A stretch of DNA of 15,871 nt from CAYWGR01 sp964458015. Lineage in GTDB: Bacteria > Planctomycetota > Planctomycetia > Pirellulales > Thermoguttaceae. Every line of letters starts with the position of its first letter. Within the stretch, counting starts at the first letter, position 1. Positions 1-6,940 of this stretch are shown here, in pieces. The position numbers and the translations under genes are program-made. Location of the stretch: assembly GCA_964458015.1 (NCBI GenBank), contig CAYWGR010000135.1, positions 1 through 15,871 of the forward strand, read 5' to 3'. Under the pieces are notes generated by a model, which was not told the DNA's origin, made no database searches, and was given only the letters and a program-made list of their open reading frames with translations.

Positions 1-1215
1 GTCGATCCACAATCGCAATTCGTTGTCGCAATTGGAGAAGCGGATTTCGTGGCGGCCGGGACCGCGAACGGAGGTTGAGGCCGTGGGACGGAACGAATCG
101 ACGCCGCTGATGGAAAGCATCGCTTTGCCGGTAGCCACGTCGATGCGGCATTGGAAACGGCGGCTTCCTTTGCGAAGTTCGACAAGCAGATCGCCTTTTT
201 CGCTTTCCACGTCGGCCGTAAATCGCAGGGCCAAATCACCGACCCAATACATGCCAAGGCTGTCCGCCATCGGCAAGTTATTATTGTCACCCCAAGCTCG
301 ATTGGTGTCGTAGGCCGTGAAGTCGGTGATTAGTTGCGGCTCAAGATTGCGGGGCTGGGATTCGTTATTCGCCAGATCGGCCGCTTTCCATTGTTGATAC
401 GAAGGGACAAGATGGCGATAGCGGAGCCAATTTTCGCCAGGCGCAGTTCCATCGGCATGAAAAGTGGCATAATCCTCGGAAGCCCACGCGCCGCCGGACG
501 ATGATTCCGACTGCCATCGAGCAGGCCAGCCATATTCGGCGATGCGGGGCATGTAGTCATTGTCGAACACCGGCTGGAGAACCGCCAAGAGCTTATCCGG
601 CGGTTTGCGGGCAATGTGGAATGGTTCTTTATTGCTGGAAGTCCAGATGTCGCCATGCTGGATGCGGACGGTTTCGCCCGGCAAACCGATCAGGCGCTTG
701 ATGAAATTGGTTCGTGCGTCGGTCGTGGCATCGCCGGGGAACTTGAAGACAATCACATCCCAGCGTTTCGGATCCGAGAATTCGTAGGCGAATTTCGAGA
801 CCAGGATGCGGTCGCCATTGTACGAGGGATAAGTCATGTGCTGCGGATTTCCGGGGCCCATGAGAGTCGTTGCACGACACATGGGGCAAGCTCCGGAAGC
901 GGTCTCGTATTGGCCGCCGCGGGACGAGCCCTCTTGATCGACTTCTTCGCTGGCGCTGACTTGATAAGGGGAGCCGCATTTCGGGCAAGTCACATCCTTG
1001 TGGCGTCCCATCAAGGTCGGGGCCATCGAGCCCGTGGGGATGACGAACGCCTCGGCCTCGAAGGTGCGGAACAGAAACGCTAAGACAAACGCGATCACCA
1101 CCGACTCAACCGTTTCTCGAATCGCCGCCGCCGAGGGCAAATGATGGGAAGCCGCATCGGTCGGAACTGCCGCGGGAGTCTCGGGATTGCTATCGAGGTT
1201 TTTACGCTTTGTCAT
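1..1215 (-). CDS. lepB: Signal peptidase I, planctomycete-type, C-terminus cut by window edge
   Basis: Type I (S26) leader peptidase that would cleave signal peptides from exported proteins at the outer face of the inner membrane. Reading in from the ATG at 1215, 405 codons stay open to the edge. A transmembrane helix lies at about residues 36-50. The nucleophile is Ser63 in the motif TGSM and the general base is Lys172 in IKRLIGLPGE. Between them are two CxxC pairs (Cys77/80 and Cys110/113) that look like a zinc ribbon. After box D comes a long region, about residue 185 onward, ending in beta-rich sequence that resembles a concanavalin/LamG-like sandwich. The C-terminal box E (GDN...DSR) is not seen because the window ends first, so this is not evidence of truncation. 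There is no clear Shine-Dalgarno before the start. It lies 96 bases downstream of a paralogue on the same strand. The family assignment is secure; the role of the insertions is unknown. Confidence 0.93.
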   Translation of the reverse strand, partial: MTKRKNLDSNPETPAAVPTDAASHHLPSAAAIRETVESVVIAFVLAFLFRTFEAEAFVIPTGSMAPTLMGRHKDVTCPKCGSPYQVSASEEVDQEGSSRGGQYETASGACPMCRATTLMGPGNPQHMTYPSYNGDRILVSKFAYEFSDPKRWDVIVFKFPGDATTDARTNFIKRLIGLPGETVRIQHGDIWTSSNKEPFHIARKPPDKLLAVLQPVFDNDYMPRIAEYGWPARWQSESSSGGAWASEDYATFHADGTAPGENWLRYRHLVPSYQQWKAADLANNESQPRNLEPQLITDFTAYDTNRAWGDNNNLPMADSLGMYWVGDLALRFTADVESEKGDLLVELRKGSRRFQCRIDVATGKAMLSISGVDSFRPTASTSVRGPGRHEIRFSNCDNELRLWID

Positions 1216-1263
1216 GGAACCAAGTTCAAAGAGTTCAGGGACCGGAAATCAAGGGCCAGAGAC

Positions 1264-1280
1264 CAGAGCTCGGGGCTCTG
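1264..1280. other. Small hairpin between the two lepB genes
   Basis: CAGAGC (1264-1269) and GCTCTG (1275-1280) form a 6-bp stem with a 5-base loop in the 96-base gap between the paralogous signal peptidase genes. No T-tract follows on either strand, so it is not a convincing intrinsic terminator. It could slow transcription, process the message or be chance. The gap holds nothing else I can name. Confidence 0.35.
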
Positions 1281-1311
1281 CCCCCCGGACCTCTCATCGC
1301 TGTCCTCGCAT

Positions 1312-2706
1312 CTAATGAATATACCGGATTGCAGCGGGATTCGGAACTTGAAAAACAAAGTTGCCTCCGAGTGAGAAGGGAAGGTACGAAATCGCAGCTA
1401 AAGGCTTTCCTAGCAACAACTTAACATTAACGTCCCCTTCCATCGTCCATTGGCGGCTATCCTCGGACGCCGGACTGTTATCACCCAGGACGTAAAACTC
1501 GTCGCCGGCTAAGAGCACAGGCCGGCCTAGGCCACGGCAGTGCCGAACACCCGGAGGATGATCGTAATACACATCTCTGTATAGCTGCAAATCCTCGACG
1601 GCGACCGCCATTCCCTGGACGGCAATTGCCACGGGGCTGATCAAAGAAGCTCGCGGCGGTCTGGTGCGACCAAATGGTTGCGTGACGTAGGTTTGGCCAT
1701 TGACGGCCAATAGAAACTGCCGATCCACAAGCGAGGTTTCGATCTGCCACGAGTCCTGGGGAGCGGAAAAATCGCCTTCTGCTTCGGGAACATGCAAGCC
1801 ATTGCGGTAAACCCTGTAAGAAATCTTTTCTCCGTTCCGTTGCAATCGCGTTTCAAAACAATCGCGGCCGTCGGCCATGCGCATGAAAAACGTTCCCTGG
1901 CCCACGATCGGGGCAAGTCGGATCGACAGCAAGAGATCGCGAACGATGTGTACGGTTTCCTCGCGTCGAAGCAGAGAAGAAGCAGGACCGCCGAGATCGG
2001 TGACAGGCGATTCGCGGAGTTTGCCGCTTGGCCCGGGGACAGCGTGATAATAAGCAAGCCAATCGACCGGGGCATCGCCGGGATCCGCCACATGAGAAAT
2101 ATGCCCCTTGGCAAATTGCCAGCGGCTGTCGTCTTTGATCGGACGCCAACGAGACGGCTGTGGATTTTGCCGAGGCTGGAATCGCGGATCATGGACCAGG
2201 ATGGCAAGCGCTCGCTGTTCGGCGAGATTTTTTCGTTGGATGCAGCCGTCCGCATAGACATCGCCGTATTGGATTTCCAACGATTCGCCTGGGAGACCTG
2301 CAACACGCTTGATAAGGATTTGATCGGCTTGGTGCTGGGGTCGAAAGGCGATGATTTCCCAGCGTCGAGGCGGACGGATCTGGAAGGTTGCACGGTCGAT
2401 CAAAACACGCTGGCCTTCGATATCGTGCAGAGAGTCCACGGCCTTCTGCCGATAGCCGCAGAGGGGACAAACAACCGACGGCGTGGGCGGCACGTCGGTG
2501 CTGTAAAGGAAATGAAAGCCGCAGTCGCTGCATTCCACGTTGCGGTGCGTGCCGATCAGTCCGTCGGCCATTGAGGCGCCGGCGACACGGCATGGGATCA
2601 CAAGGCCTTGGGCGAGCCACGTTTCGATCAATGCGGCCGCGAGGAAAACGAAGATGCCGCTGTGAATTACGGTTCGTAATCGAGAGTTTCCGCGGTTGGC
2701 AATCAT
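1312..2706 (-). CDS. lepB: Signal peptidase I paralogue with ribbon and beta-rich insertion
   Basis: A second S26 leader peptidase of 464 residues, longer than the roughly 320 residues of the E. coli enzyme. A transmembrane helix lies at about residues 12-34. All catalytic boxes are present: Ser45 in GASM, Lys133 in LIKRVAGLPGE, and box E at residues 408-418 (GDN ... EDSR). Cys59/Cys62 and Cys80/Cys83 form a likely zinc ribbon directly after the serine box. Residues about 145-400 are an insertion between boxes D and E. Its second half (about 253-378) reads as alternating beta strands and aligns by eye with the same region of the neighbouring lepB, from VRDLLL here and VGDLAL there. The start ATG at 2706 has no obvious Shine-Dalgarno, but it places the membrane helix correctly. 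The enzyme is probably active. Why two are needed is unknown; different substrates is an inference. Confidence 0.92.
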   Translation of the reverse strand: MIANRGNSRLRTVIHSGIFVFLAAALIETWLAQGLVIPCRVAGASMADGLIGTHRNVECSDCGFHFLYSTDVPPTPSVVCPLCGYRQKAVDSLHDIEGQRVLIDRATFQIRPPRRWEIIAFRPQHQADQILIKRVAGLPGESLEIQYGDVYADGCIQRKNLAEQRALAILVHDPRFQPRQNPQPSRWRPIKDDSRWQFAKGHISHVADPGDAPVDWLAYYHAVPGPSGKLRESPVTDLGGPASSLLRREETVHIVRDLLLSIRLAPIVGQGTFFMRMADGRDCFETRLQRNGEKISYRVYRNGLHVPEAEGDFSAPQDSWQIETSLVDRQFLLAVNGQTYVTQPFGRTRPPRASLISPVAIAVQGMAVAVEDLQLYRDVYYDHPPGVRHCRGLGRPVLLAGDEFYVLGDNSPASEDSRQWTMEGDVNVKLLLGKPLAAISYLPFSLGGNFVFQVPNPAAIRYIH

Positions 2707-2737
2707 CGGAAATAGGTTGGGGAGCGAGATAAACGGA

Positions 2738-2763
2738 CGTTCCGAAGCTGGAACTTCGGAACG
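2738..2763. repeat. Snap-back palindrome, copy 1
   Basis: Arms CGTTCCGAAG (2738-2747) and CTTCGGAACG (2754-2763) pair perfectly over 10 bp with loop CTGGAA. A second copy at 6828-6853 keeps the same length and loop size and differs in the arms by two paired, compensatory changes. It sits upstream of lepB at 2706, in a 153-base gap that also holds another interspersed repeat. No T-tract follows, so I call it a repeat family rather than a terminator. Confidence 0.75.
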
Positions 2764-2802
2764 AGAGTGACGAGGGTGAATAGGTAGTTAGCGATAGTGA
2801 AC

Positions 2803-2830
2803 GAGATTCTTCGCTGCGCTCAGAATGACA
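2803..2830 (-). repeat. Widespread interspersed repeat of the TCATTCTGAGCGCAGCGAAG type
   Basis: Read on the minus strand, the 28 bases contain TCATTCTGAGCGCAGCGAAG followed by AATCTC. I recognise this as a short intergenic repeat found in unrelated bacterial and metagenomic genomes, often mistranslated as a peptide containing HSERSEES. It lies between the acyltransferase gene (ends 2860) and lepB (starts 2706). It contains a small GCGCAGC/GCTGCGC-like dyad. Its function is unknown and it should not be annotated as coding. Confidence 0.75.
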
Positions 2831-2859
2831 GATATTGCATCTTTGCGATTCTCCTGACG

Positions 2860-3780
2860 CTATGCCGCTTGGGATTTGGTTTTTTTCACGCGGGTATCTT
2901 TCCACCGCCGATGGAGCCACCAGTATTGACCGGGTTCGATGCGGATAAGCTCTTCGAGCGCCGAGGTATACCACTGGGTTAGTTCTCGTATGGTTCCCAC
3001 CGAATTTTCGACATCGTGCGGGTCGATCGTCGCGTGATTGATCATTTGAAATTGCATGGGGCGATGCAGCCGGAGGACGCCGGTGACGGCCACGCGAGCG
3101 TTGTTGTCGAGAGCCAGCAGCGCGATGGCTTTGTGGGCGGAGGCGGGGCGGCCGAAAAAATCGACCCAACAGCCCTTCGCTCCCGCATATTGGTCGGCCA
3201 ACAGCGTCATGACGCCACCGCGGCCGAGAATATCGACGATTTGATCGAAGCCGCCGTTTTTAGGAATGATATGCTGGCCGGTGCGGCCGCGAAAATCATT
3301 GACAAAACGATCGAGATAAGGATTGTCAAGGTTGCGGGCAACCGTGTAGGTGGGAAATCCGAGAATGCCCAAGATGTAGCCGCCGACCTCGAAATTACCG
3401 AGGTGGGCCGTTACAATCAGCAAGGGACGGTCGTCGATCAGATAGCGAACGAAATCGGCCTTGTTGACCAAATCGACGAAATCGCGCCAATTGGTCTCGT
3501 GGATTTTGCGCGGCGTGTGCGCCACTTCGAGTACGAGGAGAAAGAGATGCTCCCACATCTGTCGGGCCAGTTGATGTCGCTCGGCGGGTGAAATGGCAGG
3601 GAAAGCGTGGGCCAAGTTGTCGTCCACGACGGCTCGGCGGATGCGAAGCACGTCGCAAAACAGCCACGCCAAGCCTCGGGCGATGCTCGCGCCGGTCTCG
3701 ACCCGGGTAGCCTGAACAATGCAGATCAAGATACGGACGACAACATAGACAAGATAGTCGAGGATGCGACGTTGCCACAT
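2860..3780 (-). CDS. LpxL/HtrB-type lysophospholipid acyltransferase
   Basis: A 306-residue protein of the lipid A biosynthesis acyltransferase family (LpxL/LpxM/HtrB), which transfers a second acyl chain to lipid A precursors at the cytoplasmic face of the inner membrane. The length is typical of the family. The catalytic HxxxxE motif is at His126-Glu131 (HLGNFE), followed by an RNLDNPYLDR-like block at 149-158, an LADQ block at 194-197, and the characteristic QYWWLHRRWK near the C-terminus. A hydrophobic N-terminal segment (about 8-24) would anchor it. The start at 3780 is supported by GGGAGG (minus strand, 3790-3795) 9 bases upstream. It lies between a membrane protease gene and two signal peptidases on the same strand. 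The exact acceptor cannot be told from sequence, so no gene symbol is given; a role in acylating another lipid or lipoprotein-like acceptor is possible. Confidence 0.88.
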   Translation of the reverse strand: MWQRRILDYLVYVVVRILICIVQATRVETGASIARGLAWLFCDVLRIRRAVVDDNLAHAFPAISPAERHQLARQMWEHLFLLVLEVAHTPRKIHETNWRDFVDLVNKADFVRYLIDDRPLLIVTAHLGNFEVGGYILGILGFPTYTVARNLDNPYLDRFVNDFRGRTGQHIIPKNGGFDQIVDILGRGGVMTLLADQYAGAKGCWVDFFGRPASAHKAIALLALDNNARVAVTGVLRLHRPMQFQMINHATIDPHDVENSVGTIRELTQWYTSALEELIRIEPGQYWWLHRRWKDTRVKKTKSQAA

Positions 3781-3867
3781 GGAAAGGTTCCTCCCTGAAA
3801 ATACAGCAGAGAGATTTTCGCAAATGGGGCAGTTTAGGGGAATAGCGGTTTCTCGCGGGTTTTTCGG

Positions 3868-3895
3868 AAAAAACGCCTCGGTCTTCAGAATGACC
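3868..3895 (-). terminator. Weak candidate terminator after the CPBP protease gene
   Basis: On the minus strand, GGTC (3892-3895) pairs with GACC (3880-3883) around an 8-base loop, and a short GC-containing stretch then leads to six T residues (3868-3873). The stem is only 4 bp, so this is marginal. It is in the right place to end the rimO-pgsA-CPBP transcript before the acyltransferase gene. The rest of the gap 3781-3956 shows only the acyltransferase ribosome binding site. Confidence 0.25.
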
Positions 3896-3956
3896 TGTTT
3901 TTTTGGCGCGGATCGCCCAATGCCGGCGTGAAATACGATTTATCTTGGCTCTAGAC

Positions 3957-4805
3957 CTATTGCGGGATAGACCAGAGGGCCAAAATCACGCCGGTGGCAT
4001 TGAATGCCATGTGCAGCACGATGGCTGGGACAATTCGGTGCGTGCGGTAGTAGAGCCCTCCCAGGACAACGGCCAACAATAACAAAGGCAACGGATCCAC
4101 AACGGAATTCTCCGGCAGCAGATTTTGCAGCAGGATAAGCAGAACGTAGACGGGAATGGTGACGAGGAGGAATGCCGCCATGCCGAGTTTGATATCCGAC
4201 TTCCCATGAGAGAACGAAATGCCGAAATCCACTAGCGTTGCTTTCGCGGCAATTCGTATCCAAACGACCATGATGGCGATGGTCAGCAGATTGGCGATGG
4301 TGCGGACGGCGATCAAGAAAACAATCTCCTCGGGATTAATCCGAGGCGTAGCGTTGCGAAAATGCAGTCCGGCAAACAAAAACGCCGTCATGGCCACGGG
4401 TATCGCGCCGACAGTCAAGCGGCGTAGTTCCGGCATTTGACGTCGCAGCCGACGTTCAACCGTTTCGAGCCAACCCTGGAGAATCAGGCGAAACAAAAAC
4501 TCCTCGGTCACGGGTGCAATGAGAACGGCGGTGGCAATGCCGAGCAAAATGACCCAAATGTTCGGATTTTCGAGCAACATCCGCGCCAAGGGATGCGCCG
4601 TATCGAGTTCCTCGGTGGAATCAACTTCCGCCGGAACGGGAACCTGGATGCCGAGCCCCTGTTGGGCGATGTGGACAATGCCCACGGGCAGGAAGAAATA
4701 AAGGCTGAAGGCCAGTAAAACATCGAAGGCGCACCACGGCACGGGCCGGCGCGGCTGGTAGGAGCAAGACGTGCAAAGTCCTTTCTCCCCCGGGGAGATA
4801 TGCAT
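3957..4805 (-). CDS. CPBP (CAAX/Abi-type) intramembrane metalloprotease
   Basis: A 282-residue polytopic membrane protein of the CPBP family, relatives of the Rce1 CAAX protease that cut substrates within the membrane. The three signature motifs are present: EExxxR (Glu101, Glu102, Arg106 in EEFLFR), FxxxH (Phe144-His148) and HxxxN (His265-Asn269). About seven hydrophobic segments can be read, including 28-48, 84-98, 133-148, 160-185, 206-230, 236-252 and 260-278. Bacterial members act in bacteriocin immunity, protein maturation or sortase-like systems; the substrate here is unknown. The N-terminus carries CTSC (residues 11-14) before the first helix, which may bind metal or be incidental. 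The start lies 3 bases past the pgsA stop, with GGGAG inside the end of pgsA as the ribosome binding site, so translation is probably coupled. Confidence 0.88.
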   Translation of the reverse strand: MHISPGEKGLCTSCSYQPRRPVPWCAFDVLLAFSLYFFLPVGIVHIAQQGLGIQVPVPAEVDSTEELDTAHPLARMLLENPNIWVILLGIATAVLIAPVTEEFLFRLILQGWLETVERRLRRQMPELRRLTVGAIPVAMTAFLFAGLHFRNATPRINPEEIVFLIAVRTIANLLTIAIMVVWIRIAAKATLVDFGISFSHGKSDIKLGMAAFLLVTIPVYVLLILLQNLLPENSVVDPLPLLLLAVVLGGLYYRTHRIVPAIVLHMAFNATGVILALWSIPQ

Positions 4806-4808
4806 AAG

Positions 4809-5423
4809 TTACTCCCGCAGCAATCGCATGGCCGTGCGGATGTAAATAACGCCGGAGTAGATGGTCAGATAGAGCGCCGACCAGATCGACACGACCATCA
4901 ACCACCAGCACCAAGGGGCGGCGTTTTCGGTTTGCGGAACGTCGTACGAGAGATAGAACAAACAGGCGCCGGCGGCGAGACATTGCAAGACCATCTTCAA
5001 TTTGCCCGACATCTTGGCCGAGAAATCCGAACCGCGATCCTCGATGAAGCTGCGCAATGCCGTGACGAGCAATTCGCGGCCGACAATCACAACGACCATC
5101 CAGGGCCGAAGTCCCCACTGCACCTCGTTCATGGCGGGAATCGCCGTCAGAAAAATAAACGTGCCGCAGACGATCACTTTATCGGCGAAGGGGTCGAGGA
5201 TTCGGCCAAGCGTGGTGACTTCGTTGTACTTGCGCGCAAAATAGCCGTCGAGCCAGTCGGTGCCCGCAGCGATGATGAACAGCCACATGCTGGTCAGATA
5301 GTATTCCCAAGCGATGAAGCAGAAAAGCACGATGGAGAGGATCAACCGCAAGGTGGTCAACTGGTTGGGCAAATTGAACACGGCCTTGCGGATGCGAGCA
5401 GTTGATTTCTTGTCGGCGGTCAT
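4809..5423 (-). CDS. pgsA: CDP-diacylglycerol--glycerol-3-phosphate 3-phosphatidyltransferase
   Basis: A 204-residue integral membrane enzyme that makes phosphatidylglycerol phosphate from CDP-diacylglycerol and glycerol-3-phosphate, the committed step to phosphatidylglycerol and cardiolipin. The CDP-alcohol phosphatidyltransferase signature is complete: Asp56, Asp59-Gly60, Ala63-Arg64, Gly73, Asp77 and Asp81 with canonical spacing. The N-terminal NLPNQLTTLRL block (residues 17-27) and the segment GRELLVTALRSFIEDRG (about 115-131) are typical of PgsA rather than of phosphatidylserine or phosphatidylinositol synthases. It follows rimO by 12 bases. The AGGA of its ribosome binding site begins within the rimO TAG stop codon, which points to co-translation. 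The CPBP protease gene follows after 3 bases. Confidence 0.94.
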   Translation of the reverse strand: MTADKKSTARIRKAVFNLPNQLTTLRLILSIVLFCFIAWEYYLTSMWLFIIAAGTDWLDGYFARKYNEVTTLGRILDPFADKVIVCGTFIFLTAIPAMNEVQWGLRPWMVVVIVGRELLVTALRSFIEDRGSDFSAKMSGKLKMVLQCLAAGACLFYLSYDVPQTENAAPWCWWLMVVSIWSALYLTIYSGVIYIRTAMRLLRE

Positions 5424-5435
5424 ATTCGAAAATTC

Positions 5436-6788
5436 CTATTTTTTCGCAACTTTGATCCCTATTAGATCATAGCTTTGAGAAGCAACTACCTCACAAGCGG
5501 CAATTTGGCCGGGCGCGAGCCCTTGGCCGGTCACATAAACGACGCCGTCGACCTCGGGAGCATCAGCATAGCTGCGGCCAATGTACACATTTCGCTGACC
5601 AGGAACAGGGGCGTCGATCAATACATCGAGCTGTTTCCCCACCTGGGAGGCATTCCAAGCAAAGGCGATTTCCTGCTGGGCGGCCATCAGACGCTCGCGA
5701 CGCTCCTGTTTGATTTCCTCGGGGAGTTGGCCATCGAGTTTTTCCGAGGGTGTGCCTGGTTCGCTGCAGAAGGCAAACGCGCCGAGCCGCTCGAAATGCT
5801 GCCGGCGGACGAAGTCGAGCAATTCGACGAATTGTTCTTCGGTTTCGCCCGGGAAACCGGCCATCAGCGTGGTGCGCAGGACCAACTTGTTGATACGGCT
5901 GCGGAGCCGGTCGAGCAATTGCTCGGTTTCCTGACGACTGACGCGCCGCTGCATGCGTCGCAAAACTTCATCGTTGATGTGTTGCAGAGGAATATCGAGG
6001 TAGGGCAAAACCTTCGAACCGCCGCCGATCAGCTCGATCACTTCGTCGGTGATGTGCATGGGATACAGGTACATCAAGCGGATCCAGGCGATGCCTTCGA
6101 TGCGTTCGAGGCGTCGCAAAAGCTCGGCCAATTGCGGCCGGCCGGCAATGTCGATGCCATAAAAACTGGTATCCTGCGCGACGAGGACCAGCTCGCGGAC
6201 GCCGTCGGCGGCAAGCTCCTCGGCTTCGGCCACCACTTGGTCGATAGGTTTGCTGGCATAGGGGCCACGCATGTGCGGAATCGAACAGAAACTGCAAAGC
6301 CGGTTGCACCCTTCGGCGATTTTCAGATAAGCCAGGTGACGGAGCGTGAGCCGTTGCCGGCCGAGGTCCGACAGTGGATTGCTTGGAGCCGGATGGAACA
6401 GAGTTCGCTGCTCGACCTCGCCACGGTCGAGCCGGCCAAGCGATAGGGCAATTTCATCGCGGGCGAAAACACCTAGTATTTGGTCGATATCGGGAAAACG
6501 CTTTAGAAGCTCGTCTTTATCACGTTCAGCAAGGCATCCGGCGACGACCACGCGGCCCACGCGACCGGATTTTTTGAGCCGTAGCATCTCTTCAATCGCG
6601 GCATAGGATTCGCTGCGGGCGTCGCCAATGAAGCCGCAGGTGTTCACGACGGCCAGATCGGCGCCGTCGGGCTCGGAAACCATGCGATAGCCGTCGCGAT
6701 GCAACAGGCCGGCCATCCGTTCGCTATCTACGAGGTTTTTGGCACAACCAAGGCTTATCAGGGCGTAAGTGGGGTGAGGTTTGCGCAT
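5436..6788 (-). CDS. rimO: Ribosomal protein S12 (aspartate) methylthiotransferase RimO
   Basis: A radical SAM methylthiotransferase that adds a beta-methylthio group to an aspartate of ribosomal protein S12. It has 450 residues from the chosen start, close to the family norm. The N-terminal MTTase domain carries the three cluster ligands Cys15 (SLGCAKNLVDSE), Cys51 (NTCGFIGDA) and Cys85 (AGCLAER). The radical SAM CxxxCxxC is Cys161/165/168 in EGCNRLCSFCSIPHMRG. A TRAM domain fills about residues 380-450. The SLGCAKN and GFIGDA blocks favour RimO over MiaB. The frame is open upstream to 6908, but that extension runs through a palindromic repeat at 6828-6853 and matches nothing in the family. 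The ATG at 6788 starts just before the conserved block; an ATG at 6806 is the alternative. It leads the operon rimO-pgsA-CPBP. Confidence 0.95.
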   Translation of the reverse strand: MRKPHPTYALISLGCAKNLVDSERMAGLLHRDGYRMVSEPDGADLAVVNTCGFIGDARSESYAAIEEMLRLKKSGRVGRVVVAGCLAERDKDELLKRFPDIDQILGVFARDEIALSLGRLDRGEVEQRTLFHPAPSNPLSDLGRQRLTLRHLAYLKIAEGCNRLCSFCSIPHMRGPYASKPIDQVVAEAEELAADGVRELVLVAQDTSFYGIDIAGRPQLAELLRRLERIEGIAWIRLMYLYPMHITDEVIELIGGGSKVLPYLDIPLQHINDEVLRRMQRRVSRQETEQLLDRLRSRINKLVLRTTLMAGFPGETEEQFVELLDFVRRQHFERLGAFAFCSEPGTPSEKLDGQLPEEIKQERRERLMAAQQEIAFAWNASQVGKQLDVLIDAPVPGQRNVYIGRSYADAPEVDGVVYVTGQGLAPGQIAACEVVASQSYDLIGIKVAKK

Positions 6789-6827
6789 AACACCATCGTA
6801 CCCCATACGGGTTTTGCCTGTAAGATG

Positions 6828-6853
6828 GGTTCCCAAGCCGGAGCTTGGGAACC
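6828..6853. repeat. Snap-back palindrome, copy 2
   Basis: Arms GGTTCCCAAG (6828-6837) and GCTTGGGAACC (6843-6853) pair perfectly. The stem extends to 11 bp with loop CGGA if C6838-G6843 is counted. It has the same architecture as the copy at 2738-2763; the two arm differences are compensated on the opposite arm. It lies just upstream of the rimO start, possibly within its leader. Confidence 0.75.
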
Positions 6854-6919
6854 AGTGGAAACCAGAGAAGCACCAGGAAAGCGGGTTAGCTATGCCGACG
6901 AAATACAACTGCTAAACAC

Positions 6920-6935
6920 GGCGGGCAAGCCCGCC
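6920..6935. repeat. GC-rich palindrome
   Basis: GGCGGGC (6920-6926) and GCCCGCC (6929-6935) are perfect inverted arms separated by AA, with further CGC after the second arm. The element directly precedes the AT-rich tandem array. It lies between two divergent genes, so a terminator role is unlikely. It looks like another member of the interspersed GC-palindrome class. Confidence 0.6.
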
Positions 6936-6940
6936 CGCTT

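Noticed and set aside
616..1083. Plus-strand open frame of 155 codons opposite the left-edge signal peptidase
   Set aside because: It is antisense to a gene with clear catalytic motifs and has no family resemblance or supporting ribosome binding site.
2189..3169. A 326-codon minus-strand frame spanning the lepB start, the intergenic repeats and the end of the acyltransferase gene
   Set aside because: It is out of frame with both real genes and includes the HSERSEES peptide produced by translating a non-coding repeat.
3885..3894. Second copy of the interspersed repeat of 2803-2830
   Set aside because: Only ten bases (TCAGAATGAC) are shared; the rest does not match, so a degenerate copy cannot be told from chance.
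6789..6908. N-terminal extension of rimO to the upstream start at 6908
   Set aside because: It would translate a palindromic repeat, and the family normally begins a few residues before the SLGCAKN block.
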